Assembly: GCA_052148435.1 (NCBI GenBank) | Contig: JBKQIF010000073.1 | Location: forward strand, 27,436 to 91,435 | Origin: JBEKYD01 sp052148435 | GTDB taxonomy: Bacteria > Acidobacteriota > Terriglobia > Bryobacterales > Bryobacteraceae | Direction: 5' to 3' | DNA: 64,000 bases | In this document: positions 36,741 through 45,996 of the stretch, in pieces | How the letters are laid out: every line of letters starts with the position of its first letter | Position numbering within the stretch: the stretch's first letter is position 1 | Position numbers and translations under genes: made by a program | Notes under the pieces: generated by a model | Databases searched by the model: none | Seen by the model: the letters and a program-made list of their open reading frames with translations, nothing else | What the model was told of the DNA's origin: nothing

Positions 36741-37823
36741 TCAGAACGCCCGGAAGTATTGCACCGGCGCCGGCAGTCGGGCGCCTGACTCGCGGGCGGC
36801 GTGGATGGGGAAGTAGGGGTCGCGCAGAAACTCGCGGGCCAGCAGGACCAGGTCGGCTTTCTCGTCGCTCAGGATTTGCTCGGCTTGTTGGGCGGTAGTG
36901 ATCAAGCCGACCGCTCCGGTGGGGATGCCGGCTTCGCGGCGGATGCGTTCGGCGAAGGGCGCCTGGTAGCCGGGGCCGAGGGGGATCTGTTGCGCCGGCG
37001 AGGAGCCGCCCGAGGAACAATCCACCAGGTCGACGCCCAGCGGCTTCAGGCGGCGGGCAAGTTCGACGGAATCGGCGATATCCCATCCGCCCGGCACCCA
37101 GTCGGTGGCGGAAATGCGCACGAAGAGCGGCAGATTTTCCGGCCAGACGGCACGCACGGCCTCGACCGTTTCGAGGGTGAAGCGCATACGGTTTTCGAGC
37201 GAGCCGCCGTACTGGTCCTGGCGCCGGTTGCTGAGCGGCGAAAGGAACTGGTGCGCCAGATAGCCGTGCGCGGCGTGAACTTCGACCAGTTGGAAGCCGG
37301 CCGCCAGGGCGCGTCGCGCAGCCGCCCGGAAGGCTTCGACGATACGGTGAATTTCGGCCGCGCTCAGCTCGTGCGGCGCCGGATCGCCATCGCCAAAGGG
37401 AACGGCGCTGGGCGCCACCGGCTGCCAACCGCCCGCGGATTCGGCGACCGGCCTGCCGCCCTCCCAGGGACGCGCCGTGGCGGCCTTGCGCCCCGCGTGC
37501 GCCAACTGAATCCCGGCCACTGCGCCCTGGGACTGGAGGAAACCGGCGATGCGCGAAAGGAACTCGACGTGAGCGTCCTTCCAGATGCCGGTATCGAAGG
37601 GCGAGATGCGCCCGCGAGGCTCGACCGCGGTGGCCTCCATCATCACCAATGCGGCGCCTCCGGCGGCGCGGCTTCCCAAATGGACCAGGTGCCAATCGTT
37701 GGCAAAGCCGTCCACGGCGGAGTACTGGCACATGGGCGATACGGCGATGCGATTGCGCAGCGTTACAGCGCGCAAGCGGAGCGGCTCAAACAAGAGCGAA
37801 GAGTGGTTCGAATTTGCAGGCAT
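36741..37823 (-). CDS. OYE-type NADH:flavin oxidoreductase (YqjM-like)
   Basis: 360 residues, a TIM-barrel FMN enzyme. It begins SLLFEPLRLRAVTLRNRIAVSPMCQYSA with the YqjM-type cysteine; the substrate-binding pair is in VEVHAAHGYL. LSNRRQDQYGGSLENRMRF is the OYE signature. The C-terminus carries GLITTAQQAEQIL and the FMN phosphate loop DLVLLAREFLRDP. It reduces activated C=C bonds with NAD(P)H. It is upstream of the Nudix gene on the opposite side of a 3-bp gap in the same direction. Confidence 0.93.
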   Translation of the reverse strand: MPANSNHSSLLFEPLRLRAVTLRNRIAVSPMCQYSAVDGFANDWHLVHLGSRAAGGAALVMMEATAVEPRGRISPFDTGIWKDAHVEFLSRIAGFLQSQGAVAGIQLAHAGRKAATARPWEGGRPVAESAGGWQPVAPSAVPFGDGDPAPHELSAAEIHRIVEAFRAAARRALAAGFQLVEVHAAHGYLAHQFLSPLSNRRQDQYGGSLENRMRFTLETVEAVRAVWPENLPLFVRISATDWVPGGWDIADSVELARRLKPLGVDLVDCSSGGSSPAQQIPLGPGYQAPFAERIRREAGIPTGAVGLITTAQQAEQILSDEKADLVLLAREFLRDPYFPIHAARESGARLPAPVQYFRAF

Positions 37824-37826
37824 TGG

Positions 37827-38354
37827 TTACCGGTCCTTGCCGTTCTTCCACGTGAAGTAGCCGACCATGGTTTTGGCGTCTTCGATTTTGCCCGCGCCGA
37901 TCATACGTTCCACTTCCGCGGCGGGAAACCAGCGCGTTTCGATACGCTCGTCACCCATGGGGTGCGCTTCGCCGGCGATCAGGCCGGTGGCGAGGTAGAT
38001 AGTCATGCGCTCGGCCACGAAGCCTGGGCTCACAAAAAACGATGCCAGTTTTTTCCAGCTTCGGGCGCGGTAGCCGGTCTCTTCGATGAGTTCGCGGCGG
38101 GCGGTGACGAAGGGCTTTTCGCCGGGGTCGACGCTGCCCGCCGGCAATTCCCAAAGATACTTTGCCGCCGCTAGGCGAAACTGGCGCACCAGCAGGATGC
38201 GGCGCTCGCCGTCGACGGCCATCATCACGGCGGAGCCGCGATGGCGCACCACGGAGCGTTTGATGCGGAAGTTGGTCTTGGGATCTACGGCGCGGTCCTC
38301 GGTGACCCAGAAGAGGCCGCAGTCGTACACTTTTTTCGACGCTGTGATTTTCAT
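37827..38354 (-). CDS. Nudix hydrolase (ADP-ribose pyrophosphatase type)
   Basis: 175 residues from ATG 38354, which overlaps the polX stop (ATGA). The Nudix box is GSVDPGEKPFVTARRELIEETGY, with the REx2EE core. The preceding VVRHRGSAVMMAVDGE...LVRQFRLAA is typical of ADP-ribose/GDP-mannose hydrolases. It cleans up nucleotide diphosphate derivatives. The longer reading to 38696 is antisense to polX. Confidence 0.92.
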   Translation of the reverse strand: MKITASKKVYDCGLFWVTEDRAVDPKTNFRIKRSVVRHRGSAVMMAVDGERRILLVRQFRLAAAKYLWELPAGSVDPGEKPFVTARRELIEETGYRARSWKKLASFFVSPGFVAERMTIYLATGLIAGEAHPMGDERIETRWFPAAEVERMIGAGKIEDAKTMVGYFTWKNGKDR

Positions 38355-40084
38355 GGTTTGGCGTGAATGGCGGCGGCGAAATCCGCTGCCGCCAGCGTGT
38401 TCAAAATATCCTTGGGCCCCAGCCAGCCGCGCCGCGCGGTGAGCACGCCGTAGCGCATGTTGGCCAGGTGCTGGGGGTGGTGGGCGTCGGTGGAAACGGT
38501 AAACCGGGCCCCCTTGGCCTTGGCGGACCGGATCAGCGCGCCGTGGAGGTCGAGGCGCTCGGGGCTGGCGTTGATTTCGAGCCAGACGCCGCGCCGCGCG
38601 GCTTCGGCGGCCACGCGTTCGAAATCGAAGCGAAACGGATCGCGGTGCAGCAGAATGCGTCCGGTGGGATGGCCCAGAATGCGAAGGTGGGGGCACTCCA
38701 GCGCGCGCAGCAGGCGGTCGGTCATCTCGGCGGCTTCCAGGTTCATGTGGCTATGCACGCTGCCGATGACCAGGTCGAGTTCCGCCAGGGCGTCGTTGGC
38801 CAGGTCCATGGCGCCGTCCTTCAGGATGTCGCATTCGATGCCGGAGAAAATGCGGATGCCGAGCGCGCCCTCCTGGTTGCGTTCGCGCACCTCGCGGGCG
38901 AAGGCCACGGCGCGTTTTTCATCGAGGCCGTTGGCCATGGCGAGGGCCTTGGAATGGTCGGTGATGGCGACGTACTCATACCCGCGCTGGCGGCCCGCTT
39001 CGGCCATCTCTTCCAGGCTGGCGCGGCCGTCGGTCTCGGTGGTATGCATGTGCACGTCGCCGCGCACCTGGCCCAGATCGACCAGCTCCGGCAGGCGGCC
39101 TTCGGCGGCGGCTTCGATCTCGCCCGAATTCTCGCGCAGCTCGGGTGGAATCCACGGCAGGCCTAACGTTTGGTAAATGCTGTCCTCGGTGGCCGCGGCC
39201 ACGAGCGTTTCGTCGCCGGAGCGGAACAAGCCGTATTCGCTGAGCTTGAAGCCCATGCGGACGGCGCGGGTGCGGATGGCGACATTGTGATCCTTGCTGC
39301 CGGTGAAGTATTGCAGGGCGGCGCCGAAGCTTTCGCGTGGCAGCGCGCGCACGTCCACCTGCAAACCTTCGCGGCCCACTTTGGCGCTGGCCTTGTTTTC
39401 GCCGTGCCCCAACACCTCTTCCACGCGCGGGTACTTGACGAAGGCATCCAGGGCGCGGGTTGCATTCGGCCCGGTAACCAGCAGGTCCAGGTCGCCGACG
39501 GTTTCCCGCCCGCGGCGCAGGCTGCCGGCGGGGGTGACGGCCTCGACGCCCTCTACAGCCTGGAGCGCCGCGATCAGCTCGTCGGCCATGGTTTCGGCAT
39601 AGCTCAGCAGGTAACGGCCGCTGCGCACGCGATACTGGGCGATGGAGCGCAGCACCTTTTCTTCCAGCTTGGCGCCCATGCGCGGCAACTCGCGCAGCTT
39701 CTGCTCGCGGCAGAGCGTTTCCAGTTGATCGATGGTGGTGATGCGGAAATGCTCAAAGATGAGGGCGATGCTTTTCGGCCCCAGTCCCTGAATTTTCAGA
39801 AACTCGAGGGCCGTGGGCGGGAACTTTTCGAGCAACTGATCGCGCCGGTCGCAGGAGCCGCTGGCGGCGATCTGCTCCAGCACCGCGGCCAGCCCCTTGC
39901 CGATACCGGGAATATCGGTGACCTTTCGCGCCGGGTCGCGCAGAATGTCCTCGATCCGGTCCGGATTCGATTCCACCGCGCTCGCCCCGTTCCGGTAGCT
40001 GCGAATGCGGAAGCCGTCTTCGGCCGCGATCTCCATCAGGTCGGCGGTCTCCGCCAGCACGCGCGCGATTTCTTTGTTCTCCAA
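38351..40084 (-). CDS. polX: DNA polymerase X family protein with PHP domain
   Basis: 577 residues. The helix-hairpin-helix regions ITDIPGIGKGLAAVLEQ (~50-70) and IQGLGPKSIALIFEH (~90-105) are followed by a DNA polymerase beta-type palm with SLRRGRETVGDLDLLVTG carrying the catalytic aspartates. The C-terminal PHP domain has DVHMHTTETDGRAS, ITDHSKALAMA, GIECDIL and the late histidine block VSTDAHHPQHLANMR. PolX proteins fill gaps in base-excision repair and use the PHP domain for 3'-5' exonuclease activity. Confidence 0.96.
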   Translation of the reverse strand: MENKEIARVLAETADLMEIAAEDGFRIRSYRNGASAVESNPDRIEDILRDPARKVTDIPGIGKGLAAVLEQIAASGSCDRRDQLLEKFPPTALEFLKIQGLGPKSIALIFEHFRITTIDQLETLCREQKLRELPRMGAKLEEKVLRSIAQYRVRSGRYLLSYAETMADELIAALQAVEGVEAVTPAGSLRRGRETVGDLDLLVTGPNATRALDAFVKYPRVEEVLGHGENKASAKVGREGLQVDVRALPRESFGAALQYFTGSKDHNVAIRTRAVRMGFKLSEYGLFRSGDETLVAAATEDSIYQTLGLPWIPPELRENSGEIEAAAEGRLPELVDLGQVRGDVHMHTTETDGRASLEEMAEAGRQRGYEYVAITDHSKALAMANGLDEKRAVAFAREVRERNQEGALGIRIFSGIECDILKDGAMDLANDALAELDLVIGSVHSHMNLEAAEMTDRLLRALECPHLRILGHPTGRILLHRDPFRFDFERVAAEAARRGVWLEINASPERLDLHGALIRSAKAKGARFTVSTDAHHPQHLANMRYGVLTARRGWLGPKDILNTLAAADFAAAIHAKP

Positions 40085-40210
40085 TCGAATCCCCGAAATT
40101 CAATTGTAAGCTGGGGGAGCAGGCGCTTTCGCCTACCATCCAGGTCCCGCGCGTGCGGGTCCATGACGGCCTCGACCCGCTCGGCGTGGCGTGGTAGACT
40201 TCAGCTAGGA

Positions 40211-40438
40211 ATGGCTCGCCAATTCAAGATTATCGTGGAGAAGCATTCCGACGGCTACGTGGCCTACCCTCTTGGTCTAAAGGGGGTTGTGGTCGGTGAA
40301 GGCGACACCTACCAGGAAGCCCTCGAGGACGTCAAATCTGCCATCCGGTTCCACATCGAGACCTTCGGTGATGAAGTCCTGCCTGATGATTCGCCCCTGC
40401 TGGAAGCCTTCATAGCCGAGGCGACGATCTCCGGCTGA
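40211..40438 (+). CDS. hicB: HicB-type antitoxin
   Basis: 75 residues with the HicB partial RNase-H-like fold: a first strand FKIIVEKHSDGYVAYPLGLKGVVVGEGDTYQEALEDVKSAIRFHIE. It lacks the usual C-terminal DNA-binding domain, so autoregulation may be weak or shared with the toxin. Its last base overlaps the toxin start (TGATG). AGGA lies directly before the ATG. Confidence 0.88.
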   Translation: MARQFKIIVEKHSDGYVAYPLGLKGVVVGEGDTYQEALEDVKSAIRFHIETFGDEVLPDDSPLLEAFIAEATISG

Positions 40439-40677
40439 TGGCCAAGTTTCCGGTCGATGCCCCCAAGGCTAGAGTGATTGCGGCGTTTCAAACCCTCGGA
40501 TTCGAGTTGGTCCGCGAGGCTGAACACATTGCCATGCGACATCCGCGCCCCGGCGGGGGCTCCGGCTGCCTCAGCTTGCCAAACCACCCGACCATTAAGT
40601 CGTCCACATTGCGAACCATCCTGACGCATGCCGGCATTGCGAAGGACGAGTTCCTCCGCGCCTACGAACAATCGTGA
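40438..40677 (+). CDS. hicA: HicA-type mRNA interferase toxin
   Basis: 79 residues of the dsRBD-like HicA fold: AFQTLGFELVREAEHIAMRHP, then LPNHPTIKSSTLRTILTHAGIAKDEFL. The usual G-x-H-x-x-x-x catalytic histidine is represented by H in LPNHPTIK. It cleaves mRNA when free of HicB. The order antitoxin-then-toxin is the reverse of the classical hicAB, a known variant. Confidence 0.88.
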   Translation: MAKFPVDAPKARVIAAFQTLGFELVREAEHIAMRHPRPGGGSGCLSLPNHPTIKSSTLRTILTHAGIAKDEFLRAYEQS

Positions 40678-41067
40678 GACGCTGGCGTTCGCCGTGGTCC
40701 CCAGTCTCCCACAAGACAGCCCGCGGGGCGGCATCGCGGCGTCGTTTTTTTCCCGTGAAAGTCCGCTTCCCAAACGAACCCAATTTCCCCGTAACAAATT
40801 GAAACTACATCTGTTATCCAGCAGCAAAATCGGGGACACCAGCCGCCTTCGAACCCCATCGCCCGCAAATTGCCATCAAGGTGGCCACACTCTTCTTCAA
40901 TGCGGACAAGCTGGATTTGCCGGTTGGTTTCCGTACGGTCTGGAAGACGCTGCCGCTGGCGCCATAAGCCCCAACCGTGTGGAGTCGTTTGACGAGGGGG
41001 TCGCGCATGGCAGGCGATAGCGCCTGCCCCACCTGATAGAATCCAACTCTGGGGGATTCGATAAGGC
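40678..41067. other. Intergenic region with GGCAGGCG hairpin
   Basis: No gene is seen. GGCAGGCG-ATA-GCGCCTGCC at about 41010-41029 is a strong hairpin and belongs with the dispersed GGAGTAGGC-type repeats. It may end hicBA transcription. Confidence 0.45.
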
Positions 41068-41943
41068 ATGAAGCTGCTGGCGAAATTCAATTTGATTCTG
41101 GGGTTGGTGTTTGCGGCGGGGTTGGGGATTGCAGGTGCGGTTTCGTATCGCTTCTTGCAGCGGCAGGCGCGCGAGCAGGTGCTCGAGCAGGCGCGGCTGA
41201 TGAAGGCGGCGATGCAGTCGGTGCGCTCCTACACCAGCCGCCAGATCGGCCCGCTGCTGGTGACGCAGCAGGAGCACCAGCGCTCGTTTCTGGCGCAAAC
41301 CGTGCCGGCGTACGCGGCCACGGAGAACTTCAATTATCTGCGCGCTTCCTATCCCGATTATTCGTACAAGGAAGCTGCGCTGAATGCCACCAATCCGCGC
41401 GACCGGGCGGTGGATTGGGAAGCCGACATCATCAACGATTTCCGCAACCATCCGGGGCAGAAGGAGTTGGTGGGCGAGCGCGATACTCCCATCGGGCGCT
41501 CGCTCTATCTGGCCAGCCCGATGGTAGCCGACCCGCCGTGTCTGCAGTGTCATTCCACTCCCGCGGCCGCACCGGCTGGGCAGATTCGCCACTACGGTCC
41601 CAATAACGGCTTCGGATGGAATCGCGGCGAGACGGTGGCCGCGCAGATCGTGTCGGTGCCCATGGCGGTGCCGGAGGCCATGGCGGCGCAGGCATTTCAG
41701 GCCCTGCTGGTGGATATGGGCGCGGTATTTCTGACCAGCCTGGTGGTGCTCGACCTGGCGCTGCTGTTCGCGGTGGTCCGGCCCCTCCGCAAGTTGTCGG
41801 AAATGGCGGATGAAATCAGCGTGGGCAAAATGAATATGCCCGAGCTTCCGGTGAAGGGCAAGGATGAGATTGCGGTGCTGGCGGGGTCGTTCAACCGGAT
41901 GCGGCGGAGCCTGGAGCGGGCGATTAAAATGCTCGAGGGTTAG
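41068..41943 (+). CDS. Haem-binding DUF3365 sensor with HAMP domain
   Basis: 291 residues: one membrane helix (NLILGLVFAAGLGIAGAVSYRFL), a ~180-residue periplasmic DUF3365 (Tll0287-like) domain with a single CLQCH c-haem site at ~161-165, a second helix (MGAVFLTSLVVLDLALLFAVV) and a HAMP linker (VRPLRKLSEMADEISVGKMNMPEL...). It ends shortly after HAMP, with no histidine-kinase, GGDEF or methyl-accepting domain, so it is a sensor without an obvious output. It converges on and overlaps by 20 nt the Ser/Thr kinase gene, a natural candidate partner. A redox or gas-sensing role is inferred. Confidence 0.9.
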   Translation: MKLLAKFNLILGLVFAAGLGIAGAVSYRFLQRQAREQVLEQARLMKAAMQSVRSYTSRQIGPLLVTQQEHQRSFLAQTVPAYAATENFNYLRASYPDYSYKEAALNATNPRDRAVDWEADIINDFRNHPGQKELVGERDTPIGRSLYLASPMVADPPCLQCHSTPAAAPAGQIRHYGPNNGFGWNRGETVAAQIVSVPMAVPEAMAAQAFQALLVDMGAVFLTSLVVLDLALLFAVVRPLRKLSEMADEISVGKMNMPELPVKGKDEIAVLAGSFNRMRRSLERAIKMLEG

Positions 41944-43273
41944 TGGCCGCGGCGACGAATTTGCGGCGGTCGGCGTCGGAGGCAATTTCGGTGGCCAGGG
42001 CGGCGATTAGCGACGGTTCGTCCGGCGCAGTCTTGGCGGCCTTCCTGACGATGATCCTGGCCAGCGGACCTACATAGGCAGCCAGTTGACTGGCGAGCCG
42101 ATCGAGAAGCGCCGGCTCCCAACCGGGCGGGGTCGCGGACGGCGCGGCGGACAGTATCCCGGGCTGGGAGGGCGCGGAGTTGGTCGCCGGCGGCCGGGCG
42201 ATGCCGCTGGCGTTGTCGCTATAGAGGCCGACCGTGGCCAGGAATTTGGCGCGCTCGGCGGCGTCCGGGATCTGCTCGGCCAGATACGCGACCACTTCCG
42301 CCAGGGTGGGGAAGCGGCGGGCGGCATCTTCCGTGACACGGCGCGCGATGGGTCCCATGCTGGGCGAAAGCTCGCGCGCGATGCGATCGATCTCGGCCGG
42401 CGTGAGGCTGGAGGCGGTAGGCGCCGGCGGGGCCATGGCAATCGTCTCCGGAAGCGGGGCGCCGAGGTTGGTCAGGGCGGCTTGAAACTCGGCCGCCGAT
42501 TGGTACCGCATGGACGGGTCTTTGGCCAGCGCCTTCATGACGATATCCGAAAGGCCCGCCGGCAAGCCGGCAATCACCGCGGCCGGCGGCGGCGGCATCA
42601 GTTGGAGCTGCGCGTTCATGATGGCGTATTCGCTATCGCCCTGAATGGGGCGCCGGCCGGTGAGCATTTCGTAGAAGCTGATGCCGAGCGAATACACGTC
42701 GGAGCGCGCATCCACCGGGGCGGAACGGATCTGCTCCGGAGACATATACGAGAGGGACCCCACCGCCATGCCTGCGCCGGTGAGGTGCTGGTCGGTGACG
42801 GCGCGGGAAATGCCGAAGTCGGTCAGCTTGACCGAGCCTTGACGGGTGAGCAGAATGTTGGCGGGCTTGATATCGCGGTGGACGATGCCCATGGAATGGG
42901 CGTAGGAGAGCGCCGAGAGCACCTCGCCGACGTAGCACACGGCCAGGCGCGGCGGGATGGGGCCGCTGCGCACCAGCGTGTCCAGGCTCACTCCGTCCAC
43001 CAATTCCAGGATCATGACGATCAGTCCACCTACTCGCTGAGCGGAAAGGAGCGAGGCGATGTGGGGGTGTTCCAGGCGCGCGTGCAGCTTGATTTCGTGG
43101 AGAAAGCGCTCGGCCAGCTCGGGGTTGTCGGCCACCTCCGAGGCCACTACCTTCATGGCTTCCTCGCGGTCGGTCAGCAGGCTGCGAACGCGATAAACGC
43201 GTCCCATGCCGCCTTTGCCCAGGAGTCCGATGACCTGGTAATCGCCGATTGTATCTCCGACCTGGATGGCCAT
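41924..43273 (-). CDS. Serine/threonine protein kinase
   Basis: 449 residues. The kinase has the glycine loop LGKGGMGRVY (~18-27), HRDIKPANILL, DFGISRAV, and YMSPEQIR. No transmembrane helix is seen, so it is a soluble Hanks kinase. The C-terminal ~170 residues hold two related ~55-residue helical modules: IDRIARELSPSMGPIARRVTED and LDRLASQLAAYVGPLARIIVRKA, each followed by a similar helix. These resemble the tail modules of other bacterial Hanks kinases. A link with the haem sensor next door is possible. Confidence 0.93.
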   Translation of the reverse strand: MAIQVGDTIGDYQVIGLLGKGGMGRVYRVRSLLTDREEAMKVVASEVADNPELAERFLHEIKLHARLEHPHIASLLSAQRVGGLIVMILELVDGVSLDTLVRSGPIPPRLAVCYVGEVLSALSYAHSMGIVHRDIKPANILLTRQGSVKLTDFGISRAVTDQHLTGAGMAVGSLSYMSPEQIRSAPVDARSDVYSLGISFYEMLTGRRPIQGDSEYAIMNAQLQLMPPPPAAVIAGLPAGLSDIVMKALAKDPSMRYQSAAEFQAALTNLGAPLPETIAMAPPAPTASSLTPAEIDRIARELSPSMGPIARRVTEDAARRFPTLAEVVAYLAEQIPDAAERAKFLATVGLYSDNASGIARPPATNSAPSQPGILSAAPSATPPGWEPALLDRLASQLAAYVGPLARIIVRKAAKTAPDEPSLIAALATEIASDADRRKFVAAATNPRAF

Positions 43274-43350
43274 CCGGATCTAAGAATAGCAGGCGAGAGA
43301 AGAGGGAAGGCGGAAGCCAGATCAGGCGGGACAGTTCGTAATCTCGCTGT

Positions 43351-44769
43351 TTACCCGCCGGCCTTCCTGGCCACGGCGATCAAGGACACGCCGGGCCAGG
43401 GCAGGCTACGGTCGATGCGGCGCCAGAGCCAGACCAGACGGTCGAAGAAGCGGAGTTGCCAGCGGCCGAAATGGCGCCGCTTGAGGATGCGGCCGTTCCA
43501 ATACCAACCGGGGCGGGTGACGCGATTGAACTCGAAGATGCGCTCGACGGTGAAGCCGGCCGCTTCGAGCTTCGAGCGCAGTTCCTCCCGGCCATAGCGG
43601 CGGTAGTGGCCCAGAACTTCGTCCAAGGTTCCGAAAATGGATTGATCCTGCGGCACCAGCACGATGGCGCGGCCGCCGGGCGCGAGCGCGCTGGCCATGT
43701 TCCGCAACCCGACCGCATCGTCCTCAATGTGTTCGAGCACGTTGAGGCAGATGACGGTGTCGGCCTGGCCGGCGATGGGAGCGAAGTCGTCCGGTTCGGC
43801 CAGATCGCATTTGCGGGAGCGGACGTTGGGGCGGCTTTGCAGACGCTGGCGCAGGCGGGACAGGTGTTCGCCGTCGATATCGGTGGCGGTATAGGACTTG
43901 CGGCGCGGCGCCAGTTGCTTCGACAGGTTGCCGATTCCCGCGCCGATTTCGAGCACCGACGTGCCCACGTACGGGCGAATCGATTCCGCCATCCAGCGGT
44001 TGAATCGCGGCGTGCCGGCCAGCGCATCCAGAATGCGCGCTCCGTGGTCCAGATAAATGTCGCGCCGGAAACCGAAATAGAGAATGGTCCAAACCGCTGC
44101 CAGGGCGTCGCGAAATCCGATTTTCTTGCCTTCGTCGTAGGTGCGGCCGCGGTAGCTGATGGGCACCTCATAGATGGCCGCGCCGCGTTGGGCCAGTTTG
44201 ACGGTGAGCTCCGGTTCTATGCCGAAGCGCGCGCTGCGCAGCGGAATCGAGCGGACCAGGGAAACGCGAAACGCCTTGTAGCCGGTCTCGATATCGGTCA
44301 GGTTCAGATCGGCCACGGCATTACCGAGGAGGGTGAGGAGGTGGTTGGCCAGCGAGTGCCAGAAATACATCACGCGCCGCTCGCCGGCGGAAGCGAAGCG
44401 CGAACCGAAGACCGCGTCGGCGTGGCCTTCCAGCAGAGGGCGGAGCAGGGCGGCGAGGTCCGCGGGATTATATTCCAGGTCGCTATCCTGCACCACCGCG
44501 AACTCGCCGCGGGCGTGCTCCAAAGCGGTGCGAACGGCCGCCCCTTTGCCGCGATTGCGCGGGTGGTGAACGACGCGCAGGCAGGGACGCTCGCGGGCGA
44601 TCCGGTCGAGCGCTTCGCCGGAGCCGTCGGTCGAGCCGTCATCCACGGCAATCAGTTCCACCGGAACCGAATCCCAGAGCGGCAAGGCCAGCACGCGTTC
44701 GATCGCCGCCGACACCAGATCTTCCTCGTTGTAAACCGGGATCAGAATGGATACCTGGACAGGCAACAA
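43351..44769 (-). CDS. Family-2 glycosyltransferase fused to SAM methyltransferase
   Basis: About 472 residues. The N-terminal half (VSILIPVYNEEDL...VELIAVDDGSTDGSGEALD, then VVQDSDLEYNPAD, RGKGAAVRTAL) is a DPM1/DolP-mannosyltransferase-like GT2. The C-terminal half has the SAM motif VLEIGAGIGNLSKQLAPRR and CLNVLEHIEDD, a class I methyltransferase. The start is TTG 44769 (LPVQVSILIPVY), supported by the second truncated copy near 46.9 kb that opens in the same way. A lipid-linked sugar is probably attached and then methylated. Longer readings to 44943 are not supported. Confidence 0.85.
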   Translation of the reverse strand: MLPVQVSILIPVYNEEDLVSAAIERVLALPLWDSVPVELIAVDDGSTDGSGEALDRIARERPCLRVVHHPRNRGKGAAVRTALEHARGEFAVVQDSDLEYNPADLAALLRPLLEGHADAVFGSRFASAGERRVMYFWHSLANHLLTLLGNAVADLNLTDIETGYKAFRVSLVRSIPLRSARFGIEPELTVKLAQRGAAIYEVPISYRGRTYDEGKKIGFRDALAAVWTILYFGFRRDIYLDHGARILDALAGTPRFNRWMAESIRPYVGTSVLEIGAGIGNLSKQLAPRRKSYTATDIDGEHLSRLRQRLQSRPNVRSRKCDLAEPDDFAPIAGQADTVICLNVLEHIEDDAVGLRNMASALAPGGRAIVLVPQDQSIFGTLDEVLGHYRRYGREELRSKLEAAGFTVERIFEFNRVTRPGWYWNGRILKRRHFGRWQLRFFDRLVWLWRRIDRSLPWPGVSLIAVARKAGG

Positions 44770-44961
44770 ATCCGATAGTACCGTGAAAGGGCGGGGACGG
44801 GCCAGGGTTGGGAGGCGCGACGGGCAGGGCTTCCCGGGATTGCCGTTGGAGGGCTTTGGCCTACACTGCGGCGTCGGGGGAGGAGGAACCGAGCCTGTCC
44901 GAAGTGCTGCCATGCGGAGGATTCGGAACGATGAGGCCCCCATGCTACAATCCGATTAACG

Positions 44962-45996
44962 ATGCGCCGGACTTTTTGGGTTGTAGCCTTTGCGGCGGCG
45001 CTTTACGGCCAAGCCGGCACCGGCCCGGCCGTGGGCGACCGCGTGCCGGATTTCGCTGGGCCCGACCAGACGGGCCGCACCCAGACCTTGGAGTCCATCA
45101 TGGGGCCCAAAGGCGCCATGCTGGTCTTTTACCGTTCCGCGGACTGGTGACCGTTCTGCAAAACCCAGTTGGTCGAACTGGAACAGAATCTGGCTCGCAT
45201 CCAGAAAGAAGGCCTGGGGCTGGCGGCCATCAGTTACGATTCGGTGGCGGTCCTGAAGAACTTCGCCGACCGCCGGAAAATCACCTTTCCCCTGCTTTCG
45301 GACCCCGAATCTAGGATCATCCGCTCCTTCGGAATCCTGAACGAAACGGTGAAGGCGGGCACCGCCCAGTACGGCATCCCGCGTCCGGGCACGTACATCG
45401 TGGATCGGCAGGGAAAGATCGTCTCCAAATACTTCGAGGAGGATTTCCGCGAGCGCGTCTCGATCACCGACATCCTCGCGGGACGATTCGGCGAGCCCGT
45501 GGATGCCTCCGGCGGCGAGGTAGAGGCCAAGCACGTCCGGCTGTCCGCCGCCGCCAGCACGCTCATGGCGCACCCCGGACACCGCATCCTGCTCACCCTG
45601 GACCTCGATCTCAAGCCCAAGATGCACGTCTACGCTCCCGGCGTCACCGGTTACATCCCGGTCGACTGGAAACTGGAAGAAACCGGCGCGGTCAAGGTGC
45701 GCCCCGTGCAATATCCCGCCGCGCAGAAGTTGCGCCTGAAACCCATCCACGAGACGGCCCTGGTCTACCAGGGGCACGTGCGCATGACGCGCGAGATCAC
45801 CTTCGGCGCGGAAAACACGCTCAAACCCCTGGTGAGTCCATCCGGCGAGGTGGTACTGAAAGGCTCGTTGCGCTACCAAGCCTGCGACGACCGTGAGTGC
45901 TACGTGCCGGAGACGGTGCCCGTCGAATGGAGGTTCCGTTTCGAGGCGCTGGACCGCGAGCGCGTCCCCGTGGAGCTGCAGCGCACAGCCCGTTAG
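44962..45996 (+). CDS. Selenocysteine-containing redoxin with DsbD-alpha-like domain (UGA recoded)
   Basis: Two frames, 44962-45150 and 45151-45996, are the same frame joined by one TGA (45148-45150). Read as selenocysteine this gives a 344-residue protein: signal-like N-terminus (MRRTFWVVAFAAALYGQA), AhpC/TlpA-like redoxin core with SADW-U-PFCKTQL (U63, C66), and then YPLL...GRPGTYIVDRQGKIVSK. U-x-x-C replaces the CxxC of homologues. Residues ~185-340 look like the DsbD alpha/N-terminal domain (MHVYAPGVTGYIPVDWKLEE, late cysteines in CDDRECYVP). The 20 nt after TGA is followed by a CCAGTT-GGTCG-AACTGG hairpin that meets bacterial SECIS rules. It is probably a periplasmic thiol/selenol peroxidase or reductase. 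Confidence 0.87.
45165..45181 (+). promoter_or_regulatory. Candidate bacterial SECIS hairpin
   Basis: CCAGTT-GGTCG-AACTGG is a perfect 6-bp stem with a 5-nt loop beginning GG. The loop starts 20 nt after the UGA, inside the 16-37 nt range and with the G in the first two loop positions expected of bacterial SECIS elements. GGU in the loop echoes the E. coli fdhF SECIS. Confidence 0.7.

Noticed and set aside
36559..37731. N-terminal extension of the MIO lyase (887-residue reading)
   Set aside because: Overlaps the flavin reductase in another frame of the same strand; the lyase family starts near ATG 36558.
45169..45996. Separate gene starting at TTG 45169
   Set aside because: The reading is the same frame as 44962-45150; redoxin core continues across the TGA, so it is the C-terminal part of one selenoprotein.
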